From Lachnospiraceae bacterium (lineage in GTDB: Bacteria; Bacillota; Clostridia; Lachnospirales; Lachnospiraceae): a stretch of 64,000 nucleotides of DNA. The DNA is taken from assembly GCA_017620255.1 (NCBI GenBank), contig JAFZQU010000001.1, forward strand, positions 1 to 64,000, in the 5' to 3' direction. Shown here one piece after another: positions 55,061-63,811 of this stretch; positions within the stretch are counted from its first letter, which is position 1, and each line of letters begins with the position of its first letter. The notes beneath the pieces were generated by a model. That model ran no database searches and was not told where the DNA came from. It saw nothing but the letters and a program-made list of their open reading frames with translations. The translations under genes were made by a program, and so were the position numbers.

Positions 55061-57229
55061 ATGAAGATACCGAAACTGGAACCCAAAAGAATCATATTGT
55101 CCGCGGCTGCACTCCTTTTATCTGCAGGAGTCTGCCTTGTGTATTACATGAGCATGGTACGCTCTTTTACCGGAGAGATGGAGGTCAGATCCTCCGTGAT
55201 CGAAAAAGAACTGCCCAAGGACAGACTGGCTCTTCCGGCCGGACATTATGAGGTCCGGTTTACTTATTCGTCTGATATGGACCGTGAACTGACGGTGGAG
55301 GACGGGACCGGAAACATGCTTTGTTCCATAGGGCTGGCTGCAGGAGAGGAAAGAACGCCCGTGGTCGCGTTTGATAATCCGGCAGACAATGCCAGGATCC
55401 TGTTCAGTGTGTCCTCTCTGGATACGGGAACCTTCACCTGTCATGACGTTGTTCTGTATTCGGAACGGGAGGTGTATCATGATTCTGTCTGCAAGGCGCT
55501 TTTGCTGTTCTGTTTATTTGCGGCGGCCGTGGTCTTTGTGAATACGCCTGTATTCCTGAAAGCAGGACTCTATCAGAAATGCTTATGGGGGATCCTCGGC
55601 GTTGCATTCCTGATCCAAAGCCTGCCATGCTGGGGATTTTATGTACGCAGAGGACACGACCTCGGATTTCACTGGACCCGGATCGAGGGAATGACGGAGG
55701 CGATGGCGGAAGGACAGTTCCCTGCTTCCATTTATCCGTACTGTTATAAAGGGTTTGGAATGCTGGGAAGGATATATCCGCAATGTTTCCTGTATCCGAT
55801 CACGTTCCTGCGTTCCCACCATGTATCTGTGGTCGGGTGCTATCAGCTCCTGCTCATCTTCATCGGGATCGCGTCTGCGGCCGGGATGTATTACGGCGTA
55901 CGTTCCGTCACGAAAAACGATACGGATGCGACCGTCTCTGCGATCTTATTCCTGCTTTTCCCCTACCGGATGGCAGATGTTTTACTGAGAAGCGCGATCG
56001 GCGAAGTGATCGCCCTGCTGTTTTTCCCTGTTGTGATCGCAGGGTTCTATCACCTGATGCATTCCGACGATGACAGGAAAGGGATCCTTCCGCTTGTCAT
56101 CGGATTTACGGGGATCATCTGCAGTCATATACTGTCCTGTGTGATGGTTTCCATGTTTTCAGCCTTCCTGCTGCTGACATACATAAACAGATTCACCCTG
56201 AAAAAGATAAAAAAGCTGGCGGTTGTAGCGCTGCTTACCCTTCTTTTGAACGCCATGAACCTAATCCCGATACTCACCTATATGAAGGCGGGCCTGAGTG
56301 TTGCGGCTGCAAAAGACACGTTTCAGGCGTACGGCGGGAAGCTGTGGCACACCCTGAGCAAGATCGGAAGCACTTCCTCTCTGGGACCGGTTTCCATCCC
56401 GTTATTCCTGCTTTTATTTGCCGCGGCATTTTTCTATCTGCGAAAGAAAGACAGTCCGGAGACGGGGCTTATGTTGCGCCTGTTTGTGATCGGCATCCTG
56501 ACGGTGGTACTCAACATGAAATGGATGCCCTGGGAACTCCTTGAGCGCATCCCGCTGATCCGGGAACTCAACGGGTATTTCCAGTTCCCTTCGAGATATC
56601 TGGCCGTGTGTACGGTGTGTCTGACTTTTGGAGCACCCATTGCACTGCGTGCTGTTTTCGGGGGAGAGAAAAAGAAGATCGGAAACGGGATCGTTTTGGG
56701 ATGCATCCTGTTTGCACTCATATGCGGTGTCACTTATGTATCAACGTTTTTCACTGACATCGGGGAGGACGATTATACCCGTATCTACGGACGTTTTTAC
56801 GATGTTCCCGAATATATGCCCCGCGATTGCAGTGACGCATGCATACGAAACGATCAGTTATTCACATCCAATCCGAACATCAATGTGACGCTCTATGAAA
56901 AGAGAGGTACGCATATCCTCTGTCAGTTCTATGTTACTGAGGATTACAACCACATTGATTTTCCGCTGTTCTATTATCCGGGCTATCAGGCCACCTATTA
57001 TGTGCCATCCAACATGGCAGGCGTGAAATTGCCGGTCACAAGGGGGGATGAAGGAAGGATCCGTGTTGTGTTCCCCAAAAGCAATGAGATCGGGGCGCTC
57101 GAGATCTGTTATACAGGTCCCTGGACATTTAAACTCGGATACGTGATATCGTTACTGACGCTTGCTGCATCGATCGCATATTTCGTATGGCAGTATCGCA
57201 GGAGTAAACGGGGAGCAGACCCAGAATGA
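55061..57229 (+). CDS. YfhO-like GT-C protein with N-terminal beta domain, copy 2
   Basis: This is a 722-residue paralogue of 51303 along its full length: LPAGHYEVRFTYS in the beta domain, GHDLGFHWTRIEG (D200) in the outer loop, IYPYCYKGFGMLGRIYPQ, and FPLFYYPGYQATYY in the tail. A GTG at 55052 is in frame but lacks a ribosome site; ATG 55061 has GGTGA five bases away. Its stop overlaps the second acyltransferase (ATGA). Divergence between the copies is broad, so the duplication is old or the copies have different substrates. Confidence 0.82.
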   Translation: MKIPKLEPKRIILSAAALLLSAGVCLVYYMSMVRSFTGEMEVRSSVIEKELPKDRLALPAGHYEVRFTYSSDMDRELTVEDGTGNMLCSIGLAAGEERTPVVAFDNPADNARILFSVSSLDTGTFTCHDVVLYSEREVYHDSVCKALLLFCLFAAAVVFVNTPVFLKAGLYQKCLWGILGVAFLIQSLPCWGFYVRRGHDLGFHWTRIEGMTEAMAEGQFPASIYPYCYKGFGMLGRIYPQCFLYPITFLRSHHVSVVGCYQLLLIFIGIASAAGMYYGVRSVTKNDTDATVSAILFLLFPYRMADVLLRSAIGEVIALLFFPVVIAGFYHLMHSDDDRKGILPLVIGFTGIICSHILSCVMVSMFSAFLLLTYINRFTLKKIKKLAVVALLTLLLNAMNLIPILTYMKAGLSVAAAKDTFQAYGGKLWHTLSKIGSTSSLGPVSIPLFLLLFAAAFFYLRKKDSPETGLMLRLFVIGILTVVLNMKWMPWELLERIPLIRELNGYFQFPSRYLAVCTVCLTFGAPIALRAVFGGEKKKIGNGIVLGCILFALICGVTYVSTFFTDIGEDDYTRIYGRFYDVPEYMPRDCSDACIRNDQLFTSNPNINVTLYEKRGTHILCQFYVTEDYNHIDFPLFYYPGYQATYYVPSNMAGVKLPVTRGDEGRIRVVFPKSNEIGALEICYTGPWTFKLGYVISLLTLAASIAYFVWQYRRSKRGADPE

Positions 57230-58827
57230 GCAAACAGAAGCTTTCTATCGGAATCGTTTTTTTGGCGGAAATACTTGTGCTTGGCATGCTTCTTGCAATG
57301 ATCTTTAAGGGAAGCAGGACAGTACAGGTTCTGTCGCCTTCGGTCGCGGAATGGGAATCCCGTTATACCTCCTTTGACGGAAATGCATGGAACGGAACGC
57401 CGGAACTGATCACGGAAGATCTTCCGGAAAAAGATGATCTTGCGCTGATTTACGGACCCTTTCTGCCGCTTCCGCGAGGAATGTATGATGTCTGCGTGGA
57501 ATATACCTGTGACACGGATCAGACCGTCAGCATATATTCCGCTGAAAACAGTGACCGTATTCATCTTTTGGGAACGGACAGCCTGCCTGCAAAAAAACAG
57601 GTATGTACGTACCATTTCTATACGACACGGGATATTCCGGATCTGGAAGTGCGCATGAAATACAATGGCATAGGGAATCTGTCCATCCGCAATATCCTGA
57701 TCACAACATCCGTATTTTTCTATAAACCGGCTTTCATCTTTCTCGCTGCAGTTTTTGTGCTGACCGATCTGCTGATCTTTAAGAGAAAGAGTAAGAGCAG
57801 CGGAAAAGCCGTGGAGCTTATGCGCTTTCGGAGCATATGGATGGCCTTTGCCATGCTCTATGTCATGCTTTACCACAGCGGGATCCGTTTTGACAGGCAT
57901 GTCGTGGATGCGGTACTTGATTCCGGTTACGGCGGCGTGGATATTTTCTTCTTTGCGACCGGGATCGGCTGTTATCTGTCCTATATCAAAGATTCGGATG
58001 CGGGTGCTTTTCTGAAACGGAGGATGTTAAGGCTCCTGCCGGCGTACTTCTGCTTCATGATACCCTGGTGTGCATATAAGATCATTGTTGATCATATGCC
58101 GTTTTCTTCCCTGATCGGTAATCTTTTCAGCATAGAAGGGATCAAGGGAACGGGATTCGCATTTAACTGGTATGTGTCTGCGGTCTGGATCTTCTATATC
58201 CTGACTCCGTTTTTAGCCACGTTTATCTGCAAAAGGATCACTTCTTTTTACCGGTGTCTCCTGCTCATCGGAGCAGCGCTGCTTTTGTCAGCCGCTTTCT
58301 GGGATTATTCGGTATGGATCATCATCGTGACCAGACTGCCGGTCATGATCTTAGGGATGTATGCCGCAAAGCGCTATACGGAAAAGACGCTCACGTTTTG
58401 CCTGTCTGATCACATCCTGCTTGGAATCTGCAGTGTGTGCGGGATCGGTCTGCTTGTTTTCTTTAACCGTTTTTATCCGGATCTCATGTGGGGCAAGGGG
58501 CTCTACTGGTATCCCTTCCTTTTGATCGTTCCGGGTGTCTGTGATCTGCTGTCATACCTGGCAGGTCTTCTGGCCGGATCCGGAATGGGGAAACAGATCC
58601 TGCGTCCCCTGGAATGGTTTGGAAGTACAACATGGGAACTCTATCTGGCGCATATCGCGCTTTTCAGGCTGTATGATTCCCTTTGCGAAAAAGATGTGCT
58701 CCCAAAGAGCAACATATACAGGCTCCTGACGCTCGCCGTCGCTGTTGCCGTTGCCGCCCTGCTTAAATTTGCGGCTAAAAATGTGAGCCGTCTTGTGATA
58801 AAGGTTGTAAATAAGTCCGGGATTTGA
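57226..58827 (+). CDS. Acyltransferase-3 protein with extracytoplasmic beta domain, copy 2 (OafA-like branch)
   Basis: This is a 533-residue protein with the same architecture as 53479. The beta domain is clearly homologous (LPRGMYDVCVEYT, YNGIGNLSIRNI), but the acyltransferase half is of another branch: VDIFFFATGIGCYLS and RRMLRLLPAYF are OafA-like. The arginine of R-x10-H is replaced by Met (IWMAFAMLYVMLYH), although the histidine remains. Activity may be altered. Two enzymes with one docking domain but different catalytic halves suggest two acylation sites on one polymer. Confidence 0.85.
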   Translation: MSKQKLSIGIVFLAEILVLGMLLAMIFKGSRTVQVLSPSVAEWESRYTSFDGNAWNGTPELITEDLPEKDDLALIYGPFLPLPRGMYDVCVEYTCDTDQTVSIYSAENSDRIHLLGTDSLPAKKQVCTYHFYTTRDIPDLEVRMKYNGIGNLSIRNILITTSVFFYKPAFIFLAAVFVLTDLLIFKRKSKSSGKAVELMRFRSIWMAFAMLYVMLYHSGIRFDRHVVDAVLDSGYGGVDIFFFATGIGCYLSYIKDSDAGAFLKRRMLRLLPAYFCFMIPWCAYKIIVDHMPFSSLIGNLFSIEGIKGTGFAFNWYVSAVWIFYILTPFLATFICKRITSFYRCLLLIGAALLLSAAFWDYSVWIIIVTRLPVMILGMYAAKRYTEKTLTFCLSDHILLGICSVCGIGLLVFFNRFYPDLMWGKGLYWYPFLLIVPGVCDLLSYLAGLLAGSGMGKQILRPLEWFGSTTWELYLAHIALFRLYDSLCEKDVLPKSNIYRLLTLAVAVAVAALLKFAAKNVSRLVIKVVNKSGI

Positions 58828-58872
58828 TTAAATACATGTATGGAATAGACAAATACATCGGGAGGAAAAAAC

Positions 58873-59847
58873 ATGATCATTGCACGAAGCCCGCTTAGAA
58901 TATCGCTTGGAGGCGGTGGAACGGATCTGCCGTCCTATTATGAATCGAGAGAAGGATTTCTGATCTCGGCTGCCATTGACAAATATGTCTACCTGACACT
59001 GCATCAGACGTTTGATACGGGATATTTTCTGAAGTATTCCAAATTTGAACGTGTGCAGTCCATTGATGAGATCCAGCATCCGATCATCCGGGAAGCGCTG
59101 AAAATGCTTGACTGGAAAAACGATCACATCGAGATCTGCTCCATGGCCGATATTCCGGCAGGCACGGGACTTGGTTCTTCTTCCAGTTTCACGACAGCCC
59201 TGCTTCGTGCCCTGCATACAATGCAGGGAAATATCGTCAGCACCAGAACGCTGGCTGAGGAAGCCTGTGAGATCGAGATGAACCGGCTGCACGAGCCGAT
59301 CGGCAAGCAGGATCAGTACATTGCGGCCTACGGCGGCATCACCTGCATGAATTTTCATAAAGACGGATACGTATGGGTGGATCCGCTCAACATCACCAAG
59401 GAGACGCTCTATAACCTGGAAGATAATCTCTGCCTGTATTTTACCGGATTTTCCCGCTCGGCCGGCTCGATCCTGAAAGAGCAGGACGACAAGAGCAAGG
59501 ATAAAAATCAGGATATGATCAAGAACCTTGATTTTGTCAAAGATCTCGGATACCAGAGCAAGGCAGCATTTGAAAAAGGTGATCTGGACACGTTTGCGGA
59601 TATCATGAACGTGCATTGGGAATATAAGAAAAAACGCTCCGGCGGCATGTCCAACCCGCAGATCGACGAATGGTATGAACTGGCCATGAAAAACGGCGCG
59701 ATGGGCGGTAAGATGATCGGTGCCGGCGGCGGCGGATTCCTGCTGTTCTACACGAAGGATAAAATGCGTCTGCGTGAAGCGCTGAAAGATACGGGGATGA
59801 GTGAAGTACGATTCCGTTTTGAAATGGAAGGCGCTAAGGTCCTGTAA
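58873..59847 (+). CDS. hddA: GHMP kinase, D-glycero-D-manno-heptose 7-phosphate kinase-like
   Basis: This 324-residue cytoplasmic kinase has ARSPLRISLGGGGTDLPSYY at the start, the ATP loop PAGTGLGSSSSF (95-106) and KMIGAGGGGFLLFY near the end. The wording is that of HddA, which phosphorylates heptose 7-phosphate on the way to GDP-heptose; GDP-fucose-pathway kinases are relatives. The partner genes gmhA, gmhB and hddC are not in the window. GGGAGG lies seven bases before the ATG. It suggests a heptose-like donor for the flanking GT-C enzymes. The precise sugar is uncertain. Confidence 0.85.
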   Translation: MIIARSPLRISLGGGGTDLPSYYESREGFLISAAIDKYVYLTLHQTFDTGYFLKYSKFERVQSIDEIQHPIIREALKMLDWKNDHIEICSMADIPAGTGLGSSSSFTTALLRALHTMQGNIVSTRTLAEEACEIEMNRLHEPIGKQDQYIAAYGGITCMNFHKDGYVWVDPLNITKETLYNLEDNLCLYFTGFSRSAGSILKEQDDKSKDKNQDMIKNLDFVKDLGYQSKAAFEKGDLDTFADIMNVHWEYKKKRSGGMSNPQIDEWYELAMKNGAMGGKMIGAGGGGFLLFYTKDKMRLREALKDTGMSEVRFRFEMEGAKVL

Positions 59848-59862
59848 TAAAAATCTTACAGG
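59841..59862 (+). promoter_or_regulatory. Hairpin spanning the kinase stop codon
   Basis: CCTGTAA and TTACAGG form a perfect 7-bp stem with an 8-base AT-rich loop. The stem contains the TAA stop of the kinase gene and abuts the strong ribosome site of the next gene. There is no T-run, so it is not a terminator. It may affect coupling or message stability. Confidence 0.4.
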
Positions 59863-59877
59863 ACGGGGGAGGAGAGT

Positions 59878-61536
59878 ATGTTTTACACGATCGTTACAGG
59901 GGCTTTGGCATGCCTTGTTCTGCTGCTTGTGATCCTGGCGCTCACGAAGCATCCGGTCAGGGGATGCAACGGCATCACGGAAAAGATATTTGCTATTCTG
60001 GATAAATATCATCTTGTTTTTTTCTTCCTGTTGCTCTTACTGTTCGCATTTACAAGACTGTATTATCTGGGGATCATTCCCGCAGGCATCCATGTGGATG
60101 AGATCGGGATGGCCTACGATGCGGACTGCCTTGCCAAATACGGCATGGACAGGCACCTCACGCGCTATCCGGTCTACCTGCAAAACTACGGCAGCGGCCA
60201 GTCAGCGCTTTATGCGTATCTGACCATGCTGCTGCTGAAGGTCTTTCCCTATTCCGTGAGACTGATCCGGATCCCCGCAGTCGTATGCGGTTTCTTTTGT
60301 TTCCTTTCTTCTTTTTTCCTGATCGATGATATCACGGAACATAAAAGCATGGCACTGCTTGGCCCGCTTTTTGTGACGGTGACGCCCTATTTCATGACAT
60401 CCGAGAGATGGGCGCTTGACTGCAACCTGTTCTTAAGTCTCGCCACTGTCAGCCTGTGTCTGACGGTCAGGGCATGCCGGAAGGCAAAATCATGGATATA
60501 CGTTCTTGCGGGACTTGGCTGGGGGATCACTTTATATACTTATGCGATCTCGTATCTGGTCATCCCGCTGTTTCTGGTTTTGCTGATCCTGTATCTGCTT
60601 CGTGTCAAAAAAGAGTGGAAATGCCTGTATATGCTGATCCCGGTCGTTCTTCTCGGCATTCCGCTTCTGATATTCCAGATGGTCAATATGAGACTGATCG
60701 GCAGTTTCTCGCTCGGATTCACGGATTTTGTGCCCATAGATAATTTCAGGGGAGGAGAGATCAGACCCGGCAATGTTTTACGCAACCTGCCCAATATCAT
60801 TACCAACCTGTACGGCGGGGACGGGCTGACCTATAACGCGTTTCCCGAATTCGGGCCGGTTTATCTGTGCATGATCCCGCTGATCCTGTACGGTGCCGTT
60901 ATGGCTGTTAAGGATACGGTCCGTTCCGTGAAAAACAAAGAACTGCAGGCTATATCCGTGGTCGTTCTCTTCTTTGCTTCTTCCTGGCTTGTTATGCTGC
61001 TGGTATCTGCCAATAATTTCAACAAAGCAAATCACTTTTATATCTCATATATTGTTTTTGCGGTTTACGGGCTGATCTGTCTTGAGAAGACGAGCAGGCA
61101 GACCGTGATCCTCCAGGTATTGTGTGTCGCGCTCTCGTTCCTTCTGTTTGCAAACTTCTATTTCAGGGAACAGAATGAGAAATACGGGTTTCATTACCTT
61201 TTCATGAACACGAAACCGGGAGATGTGATCGCATATGCGGAGCAGCATTACGATCCGGCGGATGAGAAAAAACTGTACGTATGCCTGAATTATGATGATC
61301 TTGCAGGTTATATCCCGATGTTTGTCTGTCTGTACGGGAATGTGCATCCCAAATACGGCACGCAAAAGCAGACGGATTTCGGAAAGATCTATCTGAATCT
61401 GCCCGAAGAGTTCGACGAGCGGGAAGATGCGGTATACATCATCGGAAATGACTGGGGCGGCGTTATTTCGTACATGATCTCGGTCGGTTTTTCGACGGAC
61501 AGTTATTTTGACGGAACAACGATATTGTACAGATAG
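59878..61536 (+). CDS. PMT/ArnT-like GT-C glycosyltransferase, copy 2
   Basis: This 552-residue paralogue of 49570 keeps each landmark: IPAGIHVDEIGMAYDA in the first outer loop, LQNYGSGQSALYAYLT, TSERWALDCNLFLS and the terminal DWGGVISYMISVGF. GGGGGAGGAG gives a strong ribosome site. With its twin it brackets the duplicated GT-C/acyltransferase pairs. Probably transfers a lipid-linked sugar, perhaps heptose-derived given the adjacent kinase; that link is inference. Confidence 0.85.
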   Translation: MFYTIVTGALACLVLLLVILALTKHPVRGCNGITEKIFAILDKYHLVFFFLLLLLFAFTRLYYLGIIPAGIHVDEIGMAYDADCLAKYGMDRHLTRYPVYLQNYGSGQSALYAYLTMLLLKVFPYSVRLIRIPAVVCGFFCFLSSFFLIDDITEHKSMALLGPLFVTVTPYFMTSERWALDCNLFLSLATVSLCLTVRACRKAKSWIYVLAGLGWGITLYTYAISYLVIPLFLVLLILYLLRVKKEWKCLYMLIPVVLLGIPLLIFQMVNMRLIGSFSLGFTDFVPIDNFRGGEIRPGNVLRNLPNIITNLYGGDGLTYNAFPEFGPVYLCMIPLILYGAVMAVKDTVRSVKNKELQAISVVVLFFASSWLVMLLVSANNFNKANHFYISYIVFAVYGLICLEKTSRQTVILQVLCVALSFLLFANFYFREQNEKYGFHYLFMNTKPGDVIAYAEQHYDPADEKKLYVCLNYDDLAGYIPMFVCLYGNVHPKYGTQKQTDFGKIYLNLPEEFDEREDAVYIIGNDWGGVISYMISVGFSTDSYFDGTTILYR

Positions 61537-61563
61537 GGCTATGCTTGTAATATTTGTAATAAT

Positions 61564-61592
61564 TTGGTAAAGTATGATACGGGAAGTATAAT
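61564..61592 (+). promoter_or_regulatory. Predicted sigma-A promoter
   Basis: TTGGTA (61564-61569), a 17-base spacer, perfect TATAAT (61587-61592). It would drive the SH3 protein, the WecE-like gene and the following GT2. Confidence 0.65.
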
Positions 61593-61613
61593 AAATTTAG
61601 GGAGGATAAGGCA

Positions 61614-62675
61614 TTGAAACGAAGAAAAAAGAAACAACTGCAAATGATGGCGATCTTACTTGCTTTTCTGGTCGTTATTGTATTGCTGATCGCATTCGGG
61701 ATTTCTGCACTGGTCAAGAGCGGACTGTTTGGGAAAAAGCTCGAATCCATTGCGCTGACGCCTGAATTTACCGAAACAGAACTGGATGTGAATCAGGATT
61801 ACACCTTTACGATCAAGGGGAACCCCGAAAAAGCAAAATTAAAGGATCTGGATTATATCACGGATGCCTCCAATGTGAGTTTTGAAGAGTCCGGAGACGG
61901 GACGGCCGTTATGCATACCTATGGCGAGGGCGTTGTAACGGTCTGCGTCAGGATGAAGGATGTGGAGAGTAACTACCTTACCTTCAATGTAGTCGACCGG
62001 GCAGCGGCAGAGGCGGCGAAGGCTGCGGAAGAGGCAGCAGCGGCACAGGCGGCTGCGGAAGCGGCAGCGCAGGCAGAAGCGGCGGCACAGTCTCTGGAAG
62101 CCAAAAAAGAAGCCTATGTGCGTACGAATGATAAAGTCCGTATCCGTAAGAGTCCTTCCACGGATTCCAATGACAATATCATCACTACCTGCGAGATCGG
62201 GGAAGTGTACTTAAGATTGGAAGAAGTGGATGACTGGAGCCGTATCGTTTATGACGAGGGCGAAGCCTATATCAAGACAGAATTTCTGGATGTACTTTCC
62301 GATGAAGAAGCACAGGCAGCGCTGGAAGACCAGAAGAACAAGAGCGTGGAAGACGCCCTGAAGAAAGCAGAGGATCAGGCACAGAAAGCAAATGCGGCGG
62401 ATCCGGTTGCGGCAGCAGCGGCGGAAGCAGCGAAAGCGCAGGATGATGCAGCCAAGGCGGCAGCAGATGCAGCGGCAGCGGAAGCAGCAGCGGCGGCAGC
62501 GGCAGCAGCATCGGGAACAACCGTGGTCTGCAAAGACGGAACTGCAACCTTTACAGCAAATCAGGTAAATTACTTCCATGGCCTGTGGGATTATACGGGA
62601 CAGTATGAGGAGATGGTCAGCCATCATACGATCGGAGAATTGAGACAACTCTGTGAGAATGCCGGAGTAAACTGA
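61614..62675 (+). CDS. Membrane-anchored Ala-rich protein with SH3b domain
   Basis: This is a 353-residue protein. A basic start and one helix (about 10-33) anchor it; a small beta domain resembling bacterial Ig-like folds follows (about 40-125), then an Ala/Glu helix (about 127-163), a bacterial SH3 domain (about 165-225; VRIRKSPSTDSND, EAYIKTEFL), a second Ala-rich helix (about 230-300) and a ~50-residue end. The start is TTG at 61614, with GGGAGGA seven bases before it. SH3b domains often bind peptidoglycan. The wecE gene overlaps its stop by one base. Function unknown; a wall-linked scaffold is a reasonable guess. Confidence 0.8.
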   Translation: MKRRKKKQLQMMAILLAFLVVIVLLIAFGISALVKSGLFGKKLESIALTPEFTETELDVNQDYTFTIKGNPEKAKLKDLDYITDASNVSFEESGDGTAVMHTYGEGVVTVCVRMKDVESNYLTFNVVDRAAAEAAKAAEEAAAAQAAAEAAAQAEAAAQSLEAKKEAYVRTNDKVRIRKSPSTDSNDNIITTCEIGEVYLRLEEVDDWSRIVYDEGEAYIKTEFLDVLSDEEAQAALEDQKNKSVEDALKKAEDQAQKANAADPVAAAAAEAAKAQDDAAKAAADAAAAEAAAAAAAAASGTTVVCKDGTATFTANQVNYFHGLWDYTGQYEEMVSHHTIGELRQLCENAGVN

Positions 62676-63802
62676 TGATACCATTTAATGTGCCTCCCTA
62701 TGTGGGGACCGAAAGTAAATACATTACGGAGGCGATCGAAAGCCATAAGATCTGCGGCGACGGCGCCTTCACAAAAAAATGCAATGCTTGGATCGAACAG
62801 ACGTCAGGGGTGCAGAAAGCACTCCTGACGACGTCATGTACGCATGCCCTTGAAATGGCTGCGATCCTTGCCGGGATAGAGGAAGGCGATGAGGTGATCA
62901 TGCCTTCCTATACGTTTGTTTCGACTGCCAATGCGTTCGTGCTCCGCGGTGCGAGGATCAGGTTTGTGGATATCCGTCCGGATACGATGAACCTGGATGA
63001 GACGCTGATCGAAGATGCGATCACGGACCGCACGAAAGTCATTGCGCCTGTGCACTATGCAGGCGTCGGTTGCGAGATGGATACGATCATGGAGATCGCA
63101 AAGCGGCATGATCTGCTCGTGATCGAGGATGCCGCACAGGCACTGCAGGCGACCTATAAGGGTAAAGCGCTTGGAACATTCGGAAACTACGGCTGTTACA
63201 GTTTCCATGAGACCAAAAACTTAAGCATGGGCGAGGGCGGCGCGCTCCTGCTCCGCGATGAGAAGGATAATGACGAGGCCGAGATCATCCGTGAAAAAGG
63301 TACAAACCGGAGTAAGTTCTTCCGTGGCCAGATCGATAAATATACCTGGGTAAATGTTGGGTCTTCCTATCTGCCGAGCGAACTGAACGCGGCTTATCTG
63401 TATGCGCAGATGGAGAGTGCGGACCGGATCTATGAGGACCGCATGAACACATGGAATCTGTATTATGAGGGCCTGTCGCATCTGAAAGACCGGATCGGAC
63501 TGCCTTACATTCCGGATGAATGCGTGCACAATGCCCATATGTTTTATATTAAAACGAAAGACCTTGCGGAACGCACGGAGTTATCCTCCTTCCTGAAAGA
63601 AAACGAAGTCAGTTCCGTATTTCACTATATTCCGCTGCACAGTTCTCCTGCAGGCAGGAAATGTGCGGAGTTTGTCGGTGAAGACCGCTACACGACAAGG
63701 GAGAGCGAGAGACTGTTAAGGCTTCCCCTGCATTACGGACTGAAGCGTGAGGATACCGAAAAAGTCATTGCCCTGATCGATCGTTTTTATCAGGCAAAAT
63801 AG
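62675..63802 (+). CDS. wecE: dTDP-4-amino-4,6-dideoxygalactose transaminase (WecE/RffA-like)
   Basis: This 375-residue PLP aminotransferase closely follows Escherichia coli WecE block by block: CGDGAFTKKC, EVIMPSYTFVSTANAFVLRG, PVHYAGVGCEMDTIM, EDAAQAL, and SFHETKNLSMGEGGA, in which K181 is the PLP lysine. WecE turns dTDP-4-keto-6-deoxyglucose into dTDP-fucosamine using glutamate. rmlA/rmlB and an acetyltransferase are not in the window. A GT2 gene starts nine bases later. Such close likeness to a proteobacterial enzyme is known in Firmicutes polysaccharide loci. Confidence 0.93.
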   Translation: MIPFNVPPYVGTESKYITEAIESHKICGDGAFTKKCNAWIEQTSGVQKALLTTSCTHALEMAAILAGIEEGDEVIMPSYTFVSTANAFVLRGARIRFVDIRPDTMNLDETLIEDAITDRTKVIAPVHYAGVGCEMDTIMEIAKRHDLLVIEDAAQALQATYKGKALGTFGNYGCYSFHETKNLSMGEGGALLLRDEKDNDEAEIIREKGTNRSKFFRGQIDKYTWVNVGSSYLPSELNAAYLYAQMESADRIYEDRMNTWNLYYEGLSHLKDRIGLPYIPDECVHNAHMFYIKTKDLAERTELSSFLKENEVSSVFHYIPLHSSPAGRKCAEFVGEDRYTTRESERLLRLPLHYGLKREDTEKVIALIDRFYQAK

Positions 63803-63811
63803 GAACCGTTT

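Noticed and set aside
62000-62520. GCG/GCA-rich stretches as a tandem DNA repeat or CRISPR-like array
   Set aside because: They are Ala/Glu codons within one continuous reading frame, with no regular unit or spacer structure.
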